From contig JAGTXX020000002.1 of assembly GCA_019044685.2 (NCBI GenBank), forward strand, positions 682,001 to 746,000: a stretch of DNA of 64,000 nt, in the 5' to 3' direction. The stretch comes from Nannochloris sp. 'desiccata'. Lineage: Eukaryota > Chlorophyta > Trebouxiophyceae > Chlorellales > Chlorellaceae. Below the pieces are notes generated by a model. It did not search any database. It was not told where the DNA came from and worked only from the letters and a program-made list of their open reading frames with translations. Numbering within the stretch: the first letter of the stretch is position 1; each line of letters begins with the position of its first letter. Made by a program: the position numbers and the translations under genes. This document shows positions 30,235-42,113 of the stretch, one piece after another.

Positions 30235-30556
30235 TTTTCAACATGTAACTTTGTTTTGGTTTCTTGGTTACGAGCGAGTTTACAGTGAAAAAGTATATAC
30301 TGTTGAAATTATATGTAAATTACTCTGATTAATACACGCTTACAAGCCTTTAGGTGGCATTTTTCTTCTTAATTTAAAAATGAGGTGCAAGGTCTCTCTA
30401 TCTATGGTGGCGGGGGATAAAAAAAGAAAACACATAAATAAATTTGTCGCTCTAAATATACATGACCTTCTTGATACGTAGATCACTGCTGGAACTACTC
30501 GCTAACTGCGTGCTATATCATATACCTAAATAGTGCTACTGTATTCATCTTTCATT
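30235..30556. other. Convergent 3' region, kinesin-13 / LC8
   Basis: 322 bases between facing stop codons. TGTAA pentamers, which serve as polyadenylation signals in many green algae, occur after the kinesin stop (atgtaact, atgtaaat). No gene seen. Confidence 0.45.
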
Positions 30557-31029
30557 TTATCCACTTCTAAAGAGCAGCACTGCCATCGAATCCAAATAAA
30601 AATAAATAAAGTGCCGAGTCTCATGTGTAACATAACTGCCAAATTTAGAACCTACAATACAGTGCCACGTAGGACCATGACGAGAGTCAAATTCTTTCTT
30701 AATGTATGCGGCAATGTCCTTTTCGACATTCCACTTTTCGAGTGCCTGGAAAGATACACAAGGGGGAGGGATATGAGAAGAGAAGGAGGCGGTGTTATGA
30801 GCGGGGGAGTAGGGAAAATAAAGAAATAGCATTATTGAGAGACATAACCTAGTATTTTTGAAGCGTTATTTAAGAATACTGTTCGTATCAAAGATGTAAC
30901 CTCATTTTTGTTTCAATCTAAAACTATTTTGTTAAAACTTACGTGTTTGGCTGTATCCACTGCTTCTACTTGCATTTCCTCAGTCATGTCTGTAGACTTA
31001 ATGACAGTCTTTTTATCTCCACGTGACAT
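30557..31029 (-). CDS. DYNLL1: Dynein light chain LC8
   Basis: Two exons, 30943-31029 and 30557-30745 (intron 197 nt), give 91 residues, the family's normal size. Exon 1 encodes [19 protein letters not shown]. Exon 2 carries the near-invariant core [32 protein letters not shown], and [20 protein letters not shown]8 is a dimeric hub that binds short linear motifs in dynein intermediate chain, radial spokes, intraflagellar transport and many other partners. Its presence does not by itself prove the organism is flagellate. Confidence 0.97.
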
Positions 31030-31493
31030 TATGAATGATATATTTAGCACTAGATCAAGTTGAGAAGAGCTGGTGAAAAAGAGGGAAGTATGTGTGTTTG
31101 AAGAGTTGGTTCAAGTTGGTTTAATGTTTTGATCGATAGTGATCAGGGCAAGCGTGACAAGATCTGGCGATAGGAACAAGCTTGACTACTTAAAATGTAT
31201 TTAAGAATGCTCCGAAGAGGAGTGTTTGAAGGGATTCTTTCAAGCGGCACAGTTTGAATTCGTGTTTTTTTCTTCCTCTTCAAGTTTTTTGGACTTGTTG
31301 GTAAGCTCACCCGGTTAAAATTGCTTGAAGTTTCGCATCATTGATCACTTTAATACAATATTGGTGTTAGATAAATAGTGCTGGTTCAGTAAATTAAGAG
31401 GACCAAGCATAAATTATAGATTTAATCCAACTGATTCTTTTGTAAATACAGAGAAGGCTTTTAATCCTTGCTACAAAATAGTCAACGATTTAG
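31030..31493. promoter_or_regulatory. Divergent 5' region, LC8 / U1-C
   Basis: 464 bases between two divergent starts, A/T-rich with many tttaa pieces. No gene or RNA recognised. Confidence 0.45.
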
Positions 31494-32161
31494 ATGCCGC
31501 GATATTATTGCGATTACTGTGATGCGTATTTAACGCACGACTCTGTAAGTTTTTCATTTATTTAATCATTCAATTTTCAATCACAAGCTTCTCTCTTATT
31601 TAAGTGAACTAAACCCGCTCTCCTCCTTTAATTTACCTGCAGCCTATAGTCCGGAGGCAACACAACACTGGATACAAACACAAATCCAACGTCAAGTCTT
31701 ATTTCTTACAATTTGATGAAGAAAATCAAGCCCGTCTCATTGCTGAACTCAACGGCTTTCCCATGCCACCTGCTGCCGGTGCTATGCCTCCTCCTCACAT
31801 GCAACACCCTGGGATGATGGGTGGTGGACCACCTAGACCAGGTATGGGTCCACCCCCGCCTCATATGCCACATCAGTATCCACCACAGCACCGTCCTGGC
31901 ATGCCACCACCGCAACATTATGGAGGCGGCCCGCCCCCAGGTAGTGCTTATGGCGGTCCTTTACCACCTAGAGGTCACCAACCTCACCAGATGCCATACC
32001 CAGGACCCCCAGGGGGCCATACTATGCATCTGAATAGACCACCACCCCAACAGCAAGGGTATGGGCTGCCCCCACCTGCAATGCCCCCACCAGGACATGC
32101 ACCACCAGGACATGCACCACCACCGCAGCATATGCAGCAAAGACCGCCTCCCAATTATTAG
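31494..32161 (+). CDS. SNRPC: U1 small nuclear ribonucleoprotein C
   Basis: Two exons, 31494-31544 and 31643-32161 (intron 98 nt), give 189 residues. The C2H2 U1-type zinc finger is intact with C6, C9, H24 and H30 (MPRYYCDYCDAYLTHDS | PIVRRQHNTGYKHKSNVK). A Pro/Gly/Met/His-rich tail follows, as in plant and animal U1-C. U1-C stabilises the pairing of U1 snRNA with the 5' splice site. The intron splits the zinc finger. It converges with WDR75 134 bases downstream. Confidence 0.96.
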
Positions 32162-32295
32162 ATAAATGTTCCTTCCTTCCAATAATTTGATATTATTTAC
32201 ATGTTTTCCTCGATTACCCCCCTTCTTACTAGCTTACTTTCCATTTTGTTCCTGGCGTGTTTACATTACTTTTTTAAAGTTGTAATGACAGTTAT

Positions 32296-35200
32296 TTACT
32301 TCTTCTCACCACCACCAGTGATCATAAATTCTAAGAATGCAGGACATAATGTACCCATAGATGGCAATGCATGGGAAGGAGCATCAAACAATGCACCCCA
32401 TTGAGACAAATTAACACTTCCCGCTTCCGCTGTAGCACCTGCCGTGTTCTTGTCCTTATTATTTTCAACTCCAACTTTAGCTGAATGACCATACATTGCT
32501 TCAAATCCAGATACAGCGGCAGATCTAGTACCATTGCCAGTATCAGCAAGTCCATTTACTCCTCCCTTGCTACCACCGGCATTTGTACTAGCACCAGTAG
32601 TACCAGTTGCTCTGGTAGCAATAGAATATTCCCTGTCTCCTGTTAGTACTATCAGAGGACTCTCTCCACGAGTAGATACTCCATTGGTCCTAACATTACC
32701 TTCAGAAGACGGATCAACAGTAGCAGCATGTAATGGAGTTCCGCTAGGTACAAATGCAAGAGCAGTACCAGCCACACTCGAGGCTGGTACTTGACTTTGA
32801 CCGGCACGGTTGACTCTCCATGCACCAACTGGGATTTCATCACCTCCGTTAAATAAAACAACACCCTGCTGTTGTGTCTTTTGGTGCGGTTTACTGGTAG
32901 AAGCCTTACCCGTACCATTAGTGGAAGGTGTGGCTAGTACTACTGCCCAATGAGACGACACGGGATCTGCAACCACAGCGCCCACTCCGGCATTAATCTG
33001 AACAGACCATTCACACCGCATAGTCAACAAATTATACACCGCTAATCCACCATGTAAACAGGCAACCAACAAGGGGGATTTATTTAAGAAAACAAGTTTC
33101 TTAGTTGACGCAGCTCCGAGGGGCACACCAACAGTGGTTGAGTTGAGTGCAGGAGGCAGTACGCCCAATAAAGCAGTTTGCGTTGCATCCCATAGACTAA
33201 TACCTCCAGTAACGGATCCCAAGGCGAGGACAGAGCCGTCAGAAGAGAAGGCAGATGCAGTTAGCGGTTCATTCTTATGAGTACCGACTGCAGCACAACG
33301 CCAAGTAGAGACGACATCTTCTACTAGCCCTTTGCCAGTACTCTCATGATGATTATTTTTAGTACTATTAGGAGATGTACGTACTATCTGTCGGGTCCAT
33401 AATTTAAATTCTCCAATATCGGAGGTAGTGGCAGCGATGTCGGCAATCGGGTGGAAGGCGAGAGATGTGATGGCGCCAAAACCGGCAGCAGACCTGTAGA
33501 AATAAGCAGAGTAGATAAAAGGAGAGAGGAATGGATTAATAATAAGATTAATACTATTCCGAGAGGGAGAGAGGGGTGTGATGAGGGATTCTAGAGGAGA
33601 AAAACAGTCCCAAATAAGAGAAAGTGACACCTTTACCCCAGTACAAATTAAAAATAAAGTAGTTAATCTCCTTACCTATGTGGTTGATCTGCCAATGTAT
33701 TCAATCTATACGGGTTTCCATATCTCGCTTGACTAGGGTTCACCCGATCCCAGAATTTTAAACTAAACTGCACTGCACCACCTCCAGCAGGATCTGGTCT
33801 TGATTCAACCGTTGCCATAGTAGCACCATTTGTAGAAAATACAACTTCAGTTGCAGCAGGTTCAGTGGGGGCGCCGTAGACGCCACTCATTGCAGCGGCA
33901 TCGCCTTCGGTGAGTGATACTATGTTGCGTTGAGATAATTGTAATTTATCCACGTGGCAATCCCGTAAGAAATCGTACCATTGTAGTACAGCATGTGGAC
34001 CAGCAATGACTGCGAGACCTGTGCCGGGCTGCATTACTAACGGTGGGGGTAATAGCATTTGTTTTTGATTTGAAATAGAAGAAGCAACGGCAGCGGCAGC
34101 GGGGGAAGACGATACAGGCGGGACCCCGGTCGTTGCTACACCAGGTCCAGAAGATCCTAGTACAGTACTATTGGCTCCATTATTACCACCACTTTTAGTA
34201 CTGCCACTTCTCCCTAAACCACTCGCGCTGGTGTCCAAATACGCTCGAGGCAGGGGTCTGAGTCCGTGCACCGAGGCCTCCACCGTCATTGCCGCTGCAT
34301 TAATAATTCTCAGGGTGTTATCTGATTGTCTAATGGCATATCTAGAAGGATCTGATGGACACACAGAGATGCCTATTATACCACCACCTAGACGGGGTAA
34401 ATAGGCTCTTCTACCGGATACTACATCCCAAATAACTAAAACAGCTTCTTGGCCTCCAGAAAGTAAGTAGGCACCGTCAGTGGAGAAGACTAAAGCACCG
34501 ACAGCGTGGGCGTGCCAATGGACAGTTGCTGCTGGCGGTTCTATTAAATCCATAGCTTCCTCTTCATCATCACTATCGAAGTTTCCAGTAGCTACAGTGC
34601 CTGCTGCTTGTTGTTGCTGGAGTTCTAATGTTCTTGCAGAGAGCGTGGCTGCGACGTCATGCCAGATAATAATTCGACCTGTATTATCACCAGCAGCGAG
34701 TTTCGCACCATCTGGGCTGATAGAAACGCAGGTGATTGCTTTGGTGTGGTGTAAAGCCAAGGGAGGAGAAGAACCGAAAGATTCTGGAGACCAAACTAGG
34801 ATGGTGTGTCGATCGTGAGTGGCGATGAGATTACCACTAGCAGAAAGAGTTAAGGGTCTAGGTTTTGATAGTTTAATACGGGATTCGCGAGCTGCTCCTT
34901 TAGAAAGGTCAAATGCTAACGCACGGCCTGCTTGGGCTTCTCTCCAAGAGCAAGTTAGAATTGCCGTTGTGTGGGAACTGCCGACAATTGCAATGCTTTC
35001 TATTGGTTGGTTGATAACGTCCCAGGATTGGACTCTAGTGCCTGATTGAAGGTCCCATAATCCGATGGTACCATCTCTAGAGGTTGAATAGATCTGAAAT
35101 AGATGATAATAGGTAAAGAAATGAAGTGAGAAGATTGAAATGGAGTTGCATGCAAGGAAATTACAGTTCATTCTCGTTGAACATAATTTGCATGACATTG

Positions 35201-35495
35201 CTGAGTGATGCAATCATCATACGCGATAAGTTTTAATATAGTTGATGCATTTTAAAAGCAGACATATTTTTTGTAAAATCATATTTTGAATCTCTTTGCA
35301 TACCTGAGTGGAGCTCTTGGGATGAAGGCACATGCACGTGACTTCATCAAGATGGCCTTGCATCTCAAAGAGAAGCTCAGCCGTCGCGGTGCTGTACACA
35401 CGAATGCTGTTGGCTCTGCAGACTAAGAGCTGTCGCCCATCGCGAGACAGCAAGTGCTGCCTGCGCGTGAGCTGTCCTCCTCCAGCAATCACCAT
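32296..35495 (-). CDS. WDR75: WD40 protein WDR75 / UTP17 (NAN1), SSU processome t-UTP subunit
   Basis: Three exons, 35304-35495, 33676-35093 and 32296-33493, sum to a 935-residue frame; introns are 210 and 182 nt. The ATG chosen (MVIAGGGQLTRRQHLL) follows a non-ATG extension. Tandem beta-propellers: VYSTATAELLFEMQGHLDEV, IYSTSRDGTIGLWDLQSG, HHTKAITCVSISPDGAKLAA, then WHAHAVGALVFSTDGAYLLS with GGQEAVLVIWDV and LPRLGGGI, the family signature. The second propeller contains FGAITSLAFHPIADIAATTS. In yeast and humans this subunit joins the t-UTP subcomplex that links rDNA transcription to early 18S processing in the nucleolus. Ser/Gly/Asn-rich insertions separate blades. Confidence 0.9.
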
Positions 35496-35812
35496 TTTAA
35501 TTGAATAGGGTAAGTTGTTGCATATGTCAGAGATCTTTGAATTGGTCTCAGATGGCGGCAATAACTTATTTCCTTTCTTAAATTAAAGACACAAGCAAGC
35601 GACACCCAACTAGTTTATAGCTCTTCAAATGCTGAATGAATTACATAAATAATTTCCAAAGAATTTTATATTGTTCATCCCAGGGTGCGAAGGGCCTAGA
35701 CTACCAATCTTACGAGAACAATATAAAACTTAATCAGATTTTTAAAATATTTAGTAGCAGTTAAAAGATATATCCACGAACGTGATATTTAGAAAGGCAA
35801 CTGTACATCACA
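35496..35812. promoter_or_regulatory. Divergent 5' region, WDR75 / SF1
   Basis: 317 bases between divergent start codons. No motif assigned. Confidence 0.45.
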
Positions 35813-38527
35813 ATGAGTGACTCTGGCGCTGTTCCTGTTGTTGATACTGGGTTGCAAGATGGAATGATTGAACAGAGACGAGGCAGGCAAGTATAATATG
35901 AGTGCTGTTTAAAGTGTTCTCTTGTTTCATCAATTTATTTACAGTCTGCCTCAGCATCTAAGGCTTGCAAACTAGTTTTATCTCTCTTCAGTTCTCATTT
36001 CTAGAATGTTGCTTTATACCGCTCCACCGGCAATTCCATTATTTCTTACCCCTCCTCTAATCCTTTTCATTCTCCTTTATTAATTTGCAGAACTCGACAT
36101 AGATGGGGTCCTATCCCTTCTGACGGGAAACCTGCACCATCTGCAGCTACTGCTGGAATTTCAGGTGGCGACGGTGCTGCTCCTGCCCTTAAAAAACGCC
36201 GTCGCTCTAGATGGGACACTGCTGGTGATACTACTAATACTGATGCAGCTAATACTACTGCTGGATCAGGGGTAGTGAACGCTGCTAATGCAAATGCGAC
36301 TCCAGCAAACGACGACAGTCGTGCTTTAATGCTCTTTCCCGGTGAGATTGTCCTATCCAATGGCATTAAAATTAATCTCCCTCCTGCCCTTACTGGCCGT
36401 CACTCTTCTGGCGATCCTGAAGTAGTTAAACTCCATAAAGAGCTCGTTGAATTAGATAGAAAAGTCCGTATGAATATTGTAGACTTGATCCCACCAGAAA
36501 GTGAACGATCTCCAAGTCCATCTCCAATTTACGATTCGAATGGCATTCGGCAAAACACCCGCGAAGTTCGCATGAAGGAAAAGATCGCACGTCAGCGTAA
36601 TATCATAATTGAAGAACTCCTGAAAAGAGACCCTACGTACCAGCCACCTGCAGATTATAAACCTGAAAAGAAATCGAGGAAATTATACATTCCTTATAAA
36701 GAATACCCCGATTACAACTTTATTGGTCTCATTATCGGTCCACGTGGCAATACACATAAACGTATGCAACAAGAAACAAACACAGTGATTGCTATTCGTG
36801 GAAAAGGCAGCGTTAAAGAAGGTGCTCGTGGTGATTACGGTGATGACGATGATCTTCATGTTTTAGTTCAAGGAGATACGCAAGATGATGTAGACAGAGC
36901 TGCAGTTATGGTAGAAAGATTATTACAACCAATGGATGAAGAGATGAATCAACATAAACAAAAACAACTTCGTGAATTAGCATTGATCAACGGAACTCTC
37001 AAAGAAGAGAATTATTGTTTCTTGTGTGGAGATGCGAGTCATCGACAAATCGAATGTCCGAAGAAAGATATGGAAGTGTACCGCTTACCTGATGCAGTAC
37101 AAGTACAAGTAGAGGAACAATATGCACGTGATTTAGCGAGATTAAACCCCGGAGAGGCTAATAAAGCTGATGAAGAATATAAGTCATTCTTAGCGGAACT
37201 TGGCGGTACAGATCCAAGAAGTAGTACTGCTGCTGCTGTATTACAGGGTGGTGTTGGTGGTGCTCCAATAGATAATCTGAAGTTGTGGGTAGGTAATTTA
37301 CCACAATCTATGGATTCTAACAGCCTTCGTACATTATTCGAACCATTCGGACAAGTGACGTTTGCTGAAGTACGATTAGATAATGATTCTGGACTGTCAC
37401 GTGGGTTTGGATTTGTCCATTACATGGAAGAAAGTCAAGCACGGGATGCTATAGATAATATCAACGGTACTCAAATTGAAGGGAAATCATTAATTGTTCG
37501 TAGAAAGGGAGAAGATGCACGAAGTGGTGGCGTGAGAGCGGGGCTTGGGAGTGGTGGGGAAAGGGGTCCACCTCCACCTCGTCCTGAAGATGATTTACCC
37601 CCCGAATGCAAAATCTACGTCGGGTCCATCCCTCCCCATGTCGACGATTTCACACTTAAACGAGAATTCGAACGATTTGGGCCCATTGTTTCAATAAGAC
37701 AAATTTTCGATAGAGAGACTCGACAACCAAAGGGTTTTGGATTTGTTGCCTATGCTGATGGCGGATCCGCTGCGAATGCTATTGCTGCGATGGATGGATA
37801 CCCGGGATTTGATCCTATGTTACGGCCTATTGTAGTGAGACAAGCAGGAGATGGAGGTAGAGATGGACCGAGGGGTGGTGGTGGTGGTGGTGGAAGGTAC
37901 CCACCTCGTGGAGGTGGTGGTGGTAGAGGTGGTCGAGTAGGTGGATATGGTCATCATGGAAGTGGTCATTATCAACAACAACAACAACACCATTACAGTC
38001 AACAGCAACACTATCCAGGAGGTGGTGCCCCTCATGGTGGTGAGTATGGTGCATACCCACCACCACCTCCGCCGAGTTATTACGGTGGTGAAGGAGGCTA
38101 TGGAGGAGCTCCAGGAGCTCCAGTTGCTGGTGGTGGGTATGATGCATCAGGGTATGATCCTTATGGATCAGGTGCAACGGATCCTTATGCTGCATATTAT
38201 GGATACGGAGGAGGAGCTGCAGCCGGAGGAGAGTCTTATGGAGCTGTACCTGGTGCTCCTATTGCAAGTGCAGGTGGTGAGTATGGGGCTGTGCCTCCTC
38301 CCCCTAGTGTGGATGTGGGTGTAGTAGGTGCTGGTATGATGCCACCATTGCCACCACCCCCACCTCCACCTGAAGAAGCAGATGGAAACTTAGGGTTGCT
38401 GCTGCCACCACCACCTCCCCCGCCGCCATCTGGTGGAGGTGAAGAAGCAGCACCTCCCCCTCCTGCTGCTCCTGCTGCAAATGAATATGAGCGCTTTATG
38501 GCTGAAATGCAGAATCAGTTGCCTTGA
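35813..38527 (+). CDS. SF1: Splicing factor 1 / branchpoint-binding protein (SF1/BBP) with two RRMs
   Basis: Two exons, 35813-35886 and 36091-38527, give 836 residues. Frame is kept only if the intron uses a GC donor (AG|GCAAGT). Order: basic, U2AF-binding-like segment with KKRRRSRWD; coiled/helical segment (RKVRMNIVDLIPPESERSPS); KH-QUA2 RNA-binding domain (about residues 220-320) with NFIGLIIGPRGNTHKRMQ; zinc knuckle YCFLCGDASHRQIEC (about 332); RRM1 (about 422-495, LWVGNLPQ, RGFGFVHY); RRM2 (about 531-609, IYVGSIPP, KGFGFVAY); Gly/Tyr- then Pro-rich tail. SF1 recognises the intron branchpoint in the early spliceosome. As far as I recall, plant SF1 carries one RRM; two are unusual. Confidence 0.94.
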
Positions 38528-39015
38528 ATCTTATAAACGGTGCCTTAAAACTACATTTTCTGAGCATTCTTCATTTTCTGGTAGAGAATGTTTTTTTTTT
38601 GATGTGCTTTTAAACATGTAGAATAAGACAAAGTAAATGACCATATCAATTTTCTTCTTCTCATCTTCGACAACAGCAGTATCGTCGATTGTCTTGGGTT
38701 CAAGGGAAGAAAGCGCAATCAGACGCGAGCAAAGAGCCCCATAGAAAAACTATCTATGAGATATATATATCAAAAAATGCAGGCGGGACTGAATATAAAA
38801 ACGAAAAAAAGCATGGACGAATGATTGAATCAGGTCAAAAGGCAACATTGCATATATATTTATTCGTTTATTAATCAGTATGTATTTATTCGTTTTGTGT
38901 TTTTAATTAATTTACTACTCTACTATCCATCTCTTATCACTACTACACTAACAAGCTGCCCCGCTCCTCCGGAAAACACTTCCTCGCTACCAAAAACTTT
39001 GCTATAAACCTAGTA
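38528..39015. other. Convergent 3' region, SF1 / ceramide kinase
   Basis: 488 A/T-rich bases between facing stop codons. A small ORF here (38689-38874) has no protein-like character. No gene seen. Confidence 0.5.
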
Positions 39016-41475
39016 CTACCCAACACTACTGCTCCTCTCTACTCCTCTCGCAAACACTTCAATAGCCCCTCTATGCGTCTCAGCAGTGATTCCAGCACAA
39101 TTCAACAACTCCCCATCAATATTCCATCGGCTTTCCTGTGTACCACCTGGCTCAACCCGCACCGCTACGGCAGGAATGACCTCAACATACCCACCATGAT
39201 GGAGACCCGGTTCGAGCCCTGTGGAAGATAATTTCAATAAAAATCGAAGATATTGTAACCGAGTACACTGTCGTACCAATACTAAATGTATATTTCCATC
39301 AGATAAATGGCCATAGCGTGCTACGCCCGCTGTGCTTTTATCCGAACGGCATGGCATGATCACCAACATCACTCCTGCGAAATCATCTTCAACTGTTTTC
39401 CAATCGCGTTGCCGGTGACTTAAAGAAAGTCTAGAATGCCGGGCAAAGGGGGAATGGTGGCGATTTGGGTTCAGGCGGGGGTGATTTTGAAAATTGGAAG
39501 GACTGTCGAGGCCGCTAAATTGCGCATTCACTTGGCCACCACCACCTAATAAACTATCAGTTGTATTATAACTACTATTTTGCTGGCGATTATGACTTCC
39601 ATTACTATAATACGTAGCTCCACCCCCATTCTTTGGTGAACTACCATTCCTAATCAAGTTTTTTAAATTACCACTACTGTGATTTCTCGTATCAGGGGAC
39701 CTTCGACCAAGACACAATTCACAATTGGCACCACAGACCCTACTAAAACTCCCTGCACTCACTGGTTCTGCAGGTAAATAAGATATTTTCGCTCTGTAAC
39801 TCCTATTTGCAGCCAACATTTTTGCACCTACAAGCTCATATCGTAAAGGACCAATCCATCGTAAGGACTCTGATTCTGACATTAGATCACCCATAAAGCC
39901 ATAACTGGCCATACATGTTGCAAATTCGGTCGTCCCATCAGCTGCATCTATTCTCAAAACATCTAATGGGACTTTATCACCGAGTGCAATACGCATTGCA
40001 GCGGAGAATGCGTTGCGTGTTCCGTTGAGAGTGCATGCGACGGCGTCTGTGGAACCAGCTGGGATGTGGCCGACACGGAGGGATGAAGAGAGCGCTGCTT
40101 TCTTGGAAGTTTCAGAATCGATATCAGTAAAAATAATGTTACTCATGGTGGTGGGTGAGGTGATAGAAGACCCATTTGCATTGCCACTAGGCGTACTATT
40201 CATAGTACTATTTTCATTAATGGTACTACCACTACTACCTTCTCTTTGCTGCTCTCCATAAATACCAGTAGCACCGTTAGCAGCATGGCTATCACTACTT
40301 TTATTCTGTAGCAACGTAGATGACAGACCATCCCCACTGCTTCCAGTCGGTGTTCTTTTCACCGCCTTTGATCTCAAACTGAGTAACCCATTCACTATTT
40401 CATGAAATAAACCATCACCACCTACCGCGACAACCCCATCATAACTGCTCAATTCACTGCTCGGCATATCTAATATAAGATTACGAGCATGGCCACTAAA
40501 TTGAGTTCTACAAACTGTTGATTTGATCCCGGCATGGTCAAATACCGGGGCCACGTGTTTATTGTAGACATCAACACCTTGTTTTTTACCTCCAAAGGGG
40601 TTGATTAATACTAATAAATGCCTAGGACGGTGGAGTTGGTGGGCAGCAGCAGCGTTGATGGATGCCACCCAGTGTTGAGACACGCCTTCTGCTGGCGTTG
40701 ATAAGATGATGCTCCGAGGTATCCAGTGGGAAGGGTTACGTGGAGATCTACGAAAGGTATGGATAGCAAATCTATAGGTTGTCTCGGGAAAAGGGTGCCA
40801 GAGCCATTGGTTGATTACTGGAGGAAGTGTTTGAGCAGATAAAATTTCAGAGAATGGCACCACTTCAAATTTTTGTGTGGGTATGCAACAACAATTTACA
40901 GATGGTTTATAGTTTATTCGTACTTCGTCTGTAGCTAGAGTGACGAATGCACGGTGCCCGTCGACTGCAAAGGGGACTTCAGAGGTAGGGGACGTAGGGG
41001 TTGTTGCTGTGGGAGAAAGGGAAAGGAGGTCGTCGACGAGGATTGTGGTCAAAGCTGACGAACCGGAACGGGAAGGAATTGCTGTGCTGTTGCAACTACA
41101 CGGTGGAACAGGTGGCCTGGAAAAAGGAAGAAGATGAGGGTAAGAGTAATTAGGAAATTATTAAAGAAAGAGAGAGAGAGAGAGAGAGACCGAGTAGGCG
41201 AGAATCAATCAGTCAATTTGTCACCGCTACCGACTAAAAAAATGAAGGTCTTTAGAACTCCACTATTCCCGTTTCTGGTGGTTAAACCTATAGTAATATA
41301 CACTAATGGACACGTACTCTGGGGATTTCGGTCGGCCAGGGACTTTCCGTGAGAGCATCCCCGAAGTTGGAGTAAAAACTACGTCAAATGGCCCTTCGTT
41401 CGCAGCCTCTTCCTGTTCACTGCTAAGGCTATACTCATAGTTGAGAGGTATAAGCGATGCTTTCTTCTTATGCAT
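39016..41475 (-). CDS. CERK: Ceramide kinase
   Basis: Two exons, 41318-41475 and 39016-41116 (intron 201 nt), give 752 residues. After a PH-like N-terminal region comes the diacylglycerol-kinase-type catalytic domain: HLLVLINPFGGKKQGVDVYN, VAVGGDGLFHEIVNGLL and VGHIPAGSTDAVACTL. The ceramide-kinase-specific CxxxCxxC is present as CGANCELC. It phosphorylates ceramide to ceramide 1-phosphate; the plant homologue ACD5 restrains programmed cell death. Two long Ser/Asn/Gly-rich insertions (around 40110-40330 and 39480-39700) are absent from compact family members. The splice joins GRPKSP(E) to PPVPPCSC. Confidence 0.93.
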
Positions 41476-42113
41476 TTTCTCTGGCTCTCAGGATGCAGGG
41501 GTGATTGATTAGTTGAACTTTTGAAATGCCAAATGTTAGAACCCTATTCTAATATTCCCAACATCCGTGGTGTAATATTGTTCAAGACATTTATTTTAAT
41601 TTATTCGGTGGAATGTTATGAGCTGCAATGGCCGGAATACTTTCCTACAAGAGGAAAACCCTTCTTTCCGTTTAATTCCGAATTAAACGAGTCGTCGCTG
41701 TGTTGTCCCGAAACGGAGCCTGCACCATCCCGACTTTTGAGGCTTTTGTCCACCCGAGCGATCCTACTTAGAAGGCCCATTTCAGCGATCTGGGCGTTCT
41801 CTTAATGCTATAGTACCATATGAGAAAATTCAGCACCAAAAATAAGCTCAAACAGATAAAAACGTATCACATTCTTGTCTCCGCCCAGCACCGTCACTTC
41901 CTCACTGCAACCCTTGCTGCACTTTCCGTTCTATAGCTGTAACCTCTACCTTTACTACATAACAAGGTAAATTGAGCCAAATTGAACATAACTATCTAAC
42001 TAATTTATGCAAATTCAAACCATATGACCTAGAAAACAACAATCTTATGTATCTTATTCCTGGCAAAAGACGGGCTGGGCCTTGCACCAAAGAGCTGTAC
42101 TGGAATAATATAT
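41476..42113. other. Intergenic, tandem (5' region of CERK, 3' region of PLAC8 gene)
   Basis: 638 bases. An ORF at 41521-41805 (+) lacks conserved features and does not start at a convincing ATG. I see no gene, RNA or repeat. Confidence 0.4.

Noticed and set aside
41521..41805. 94-residue plus-strand ORF upstream of CERK
   Set aside because: No ATG at the ORF start, no recognisable domain, mixed composition; probably chance in a 638-bp spacer.
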